DNA of 6,205 nt, taken from positions 1-6,205 of the forward strand of contig CANDFO010000100.1 of assembly GCA_947384055.1 (NCBI GenBank), given 5' to 3'. Shown piece after piece: positions 5,865 through 6,205 of this stretch. Under the pieces are notes generated by a model. That model did no database searches. It was not told where the DNA came from and saw only the letters and a list, made by a program, of their open reading frames with translations. How positions within the stretch are numbered: position 1 is the first letter of the stretch; the number at the start of each line of letters is the position of its first letter. This DNA comes from an uncultured Flavonifractor sp. GTDB taxonomy: Bacteria > Bacillota > Clostridia > Oscillospirales > Oscillospiraceae. The translations under genes and the position numbers were made by a program.

Positions 5865-6205
5865 ATGAACGCTTTTGAGCGCCGCTTTCTCCAGCGGCGG
5901 GATGAGCTGGAGTGGCTCTATATGGAGCTGTACAATGACCGGGACAGGCTGGAGGCGCTGGAGGAAATGATGCGGGCGGCCTATGACCGGCGGAGCATGA
6001 CCTTAAGGCGGCTGGACGGACGGCGGGAGCGGGAACCGGGCTGGTTCCGCTCCGGCGCCATGCTGGGCATGACCATGTATACCAACCTGTTCGCGGGAAA
6101 TCTGGCCGGTGTGGAGCAGCGCCTGGATTATCTCCAGGAGCAGGGGATCACCTATCTGCACCTGATGCCCCTGCTGAAAATGCCCCACCCGGACAACGAC
6201 GGCGG
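5865..6205 (+). CDS. Amylosucrase-type glycoside hydrolase family 13 enzyme (3' end missing)
   Basis: First 113 codons of a GH13 sucrose-acting enzyme, cut by the right edge. Amylosucrases split sucrose, move glucose onto an alpha-1,4-glucan and release fructose; close relatives hydrolyse sucrose. Residues 1-60 form a charged, helix-rich N-terminal region (ERRFLQRRDELEWLY, LEALEEMMRAAYDRR). The barrel begins at GAMLGMTMYTNLFAGNLAG (64-82) and continues through QGITYLHLMPLLK (93-105) to DNDGG at 110-114. This closely follows Neisseria polysaccharea amylosucrase (CYVDLFAGDLKG, LGLTYLHLMPLFK, SDGGY). D112 would match its Asp144, which from memory closes the sucrose pocket. Sucrose phosphorylases differ here. 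The N-terminus is about 30 residues shorter than that enzyme. The ATG at 5865 has AAAGGAGG at 5849-5856, inside the end of the fructokinase gene, so translation is probably coupled. The catalytic triad lies outside the window, so transferase and hydrolase cannot be separated. Confidence 0.88.
   Translation, partial: MNAFERRFLQRRDELEWLYMELYNDRDRLEALEEMMRAAYDRRSMTLRRLDGRREREPGWFRSGAMLGMTMYTNLFAGNLAGVEQRLDYLQEQGITYLHLMPLLKMPHPDNDG

Overview
The window comes from a GC-rich bacterium with strong AGGAGG-type ribosome binding sites, few spacer bases between genes and sigma-A-like promoters. Family content (CUT1 sugar transporter, GH36 alpha-galactosidase, MsmR-like AraC regulator, ScrK-type fructokinase) and codon use suggest a high-GC Clostridia member, for example a gut Oscillospiraceae. 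This placement is an inference; no rRNA or marker gene is present.

Layout. 1-1404: the ends of an ABC sugar-importer operon, with a permease cut by the left edge and a complete second permease, closed by a strong GC hairpin (1420-1452). 1405-1769: a 365-base non-coding stretch with imperfect direct repeats and a well-formed promoter (1707-1735). 1770-3956: a complete GH36 alpha-galactosidase. 3966-4820 (minus strand): a complete AraC-family regulator, convergent with the galactosidase and only 9 bases from it. 4821-4906: a short divergent control region in which two promoters overlap face to face. 4907-5860: a complete PfkB-family fructokinase. 5865-6205: the first 113 codons of an amylosucrase-type GH13 enzyme, cut by the right edge.

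How the genes fit together (inference). The importer would bring in an oligosaccharide of the raffinose family. The alpha-galactosidase would remove galactose, leaving sucrose when raffinose is the substrate. The GH13 enzyme would split sucrose, either moving the glucosyl unit onto an alpha-glucan or hydrolysing it, and releasing fructose. The fructokinase would turn that fructose into fructose 6-phosphate. The AraC-type regulator sits between the two catabolic units and is the obvious candidate to control both. No PTS or sucrose-6-phosphate hydrolase is visible, so this looks like a non-phosphorylated sucrose route.

I found no mobile element, CRISPR array, RNA gene or clearly undescribed system. 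The most interesting points are the alpha-galactosidase / amylosucrase / fructokinase combination, the overlapping divergent promoters at 4840-4887, and the repeats ahead of the galactosidase gene.
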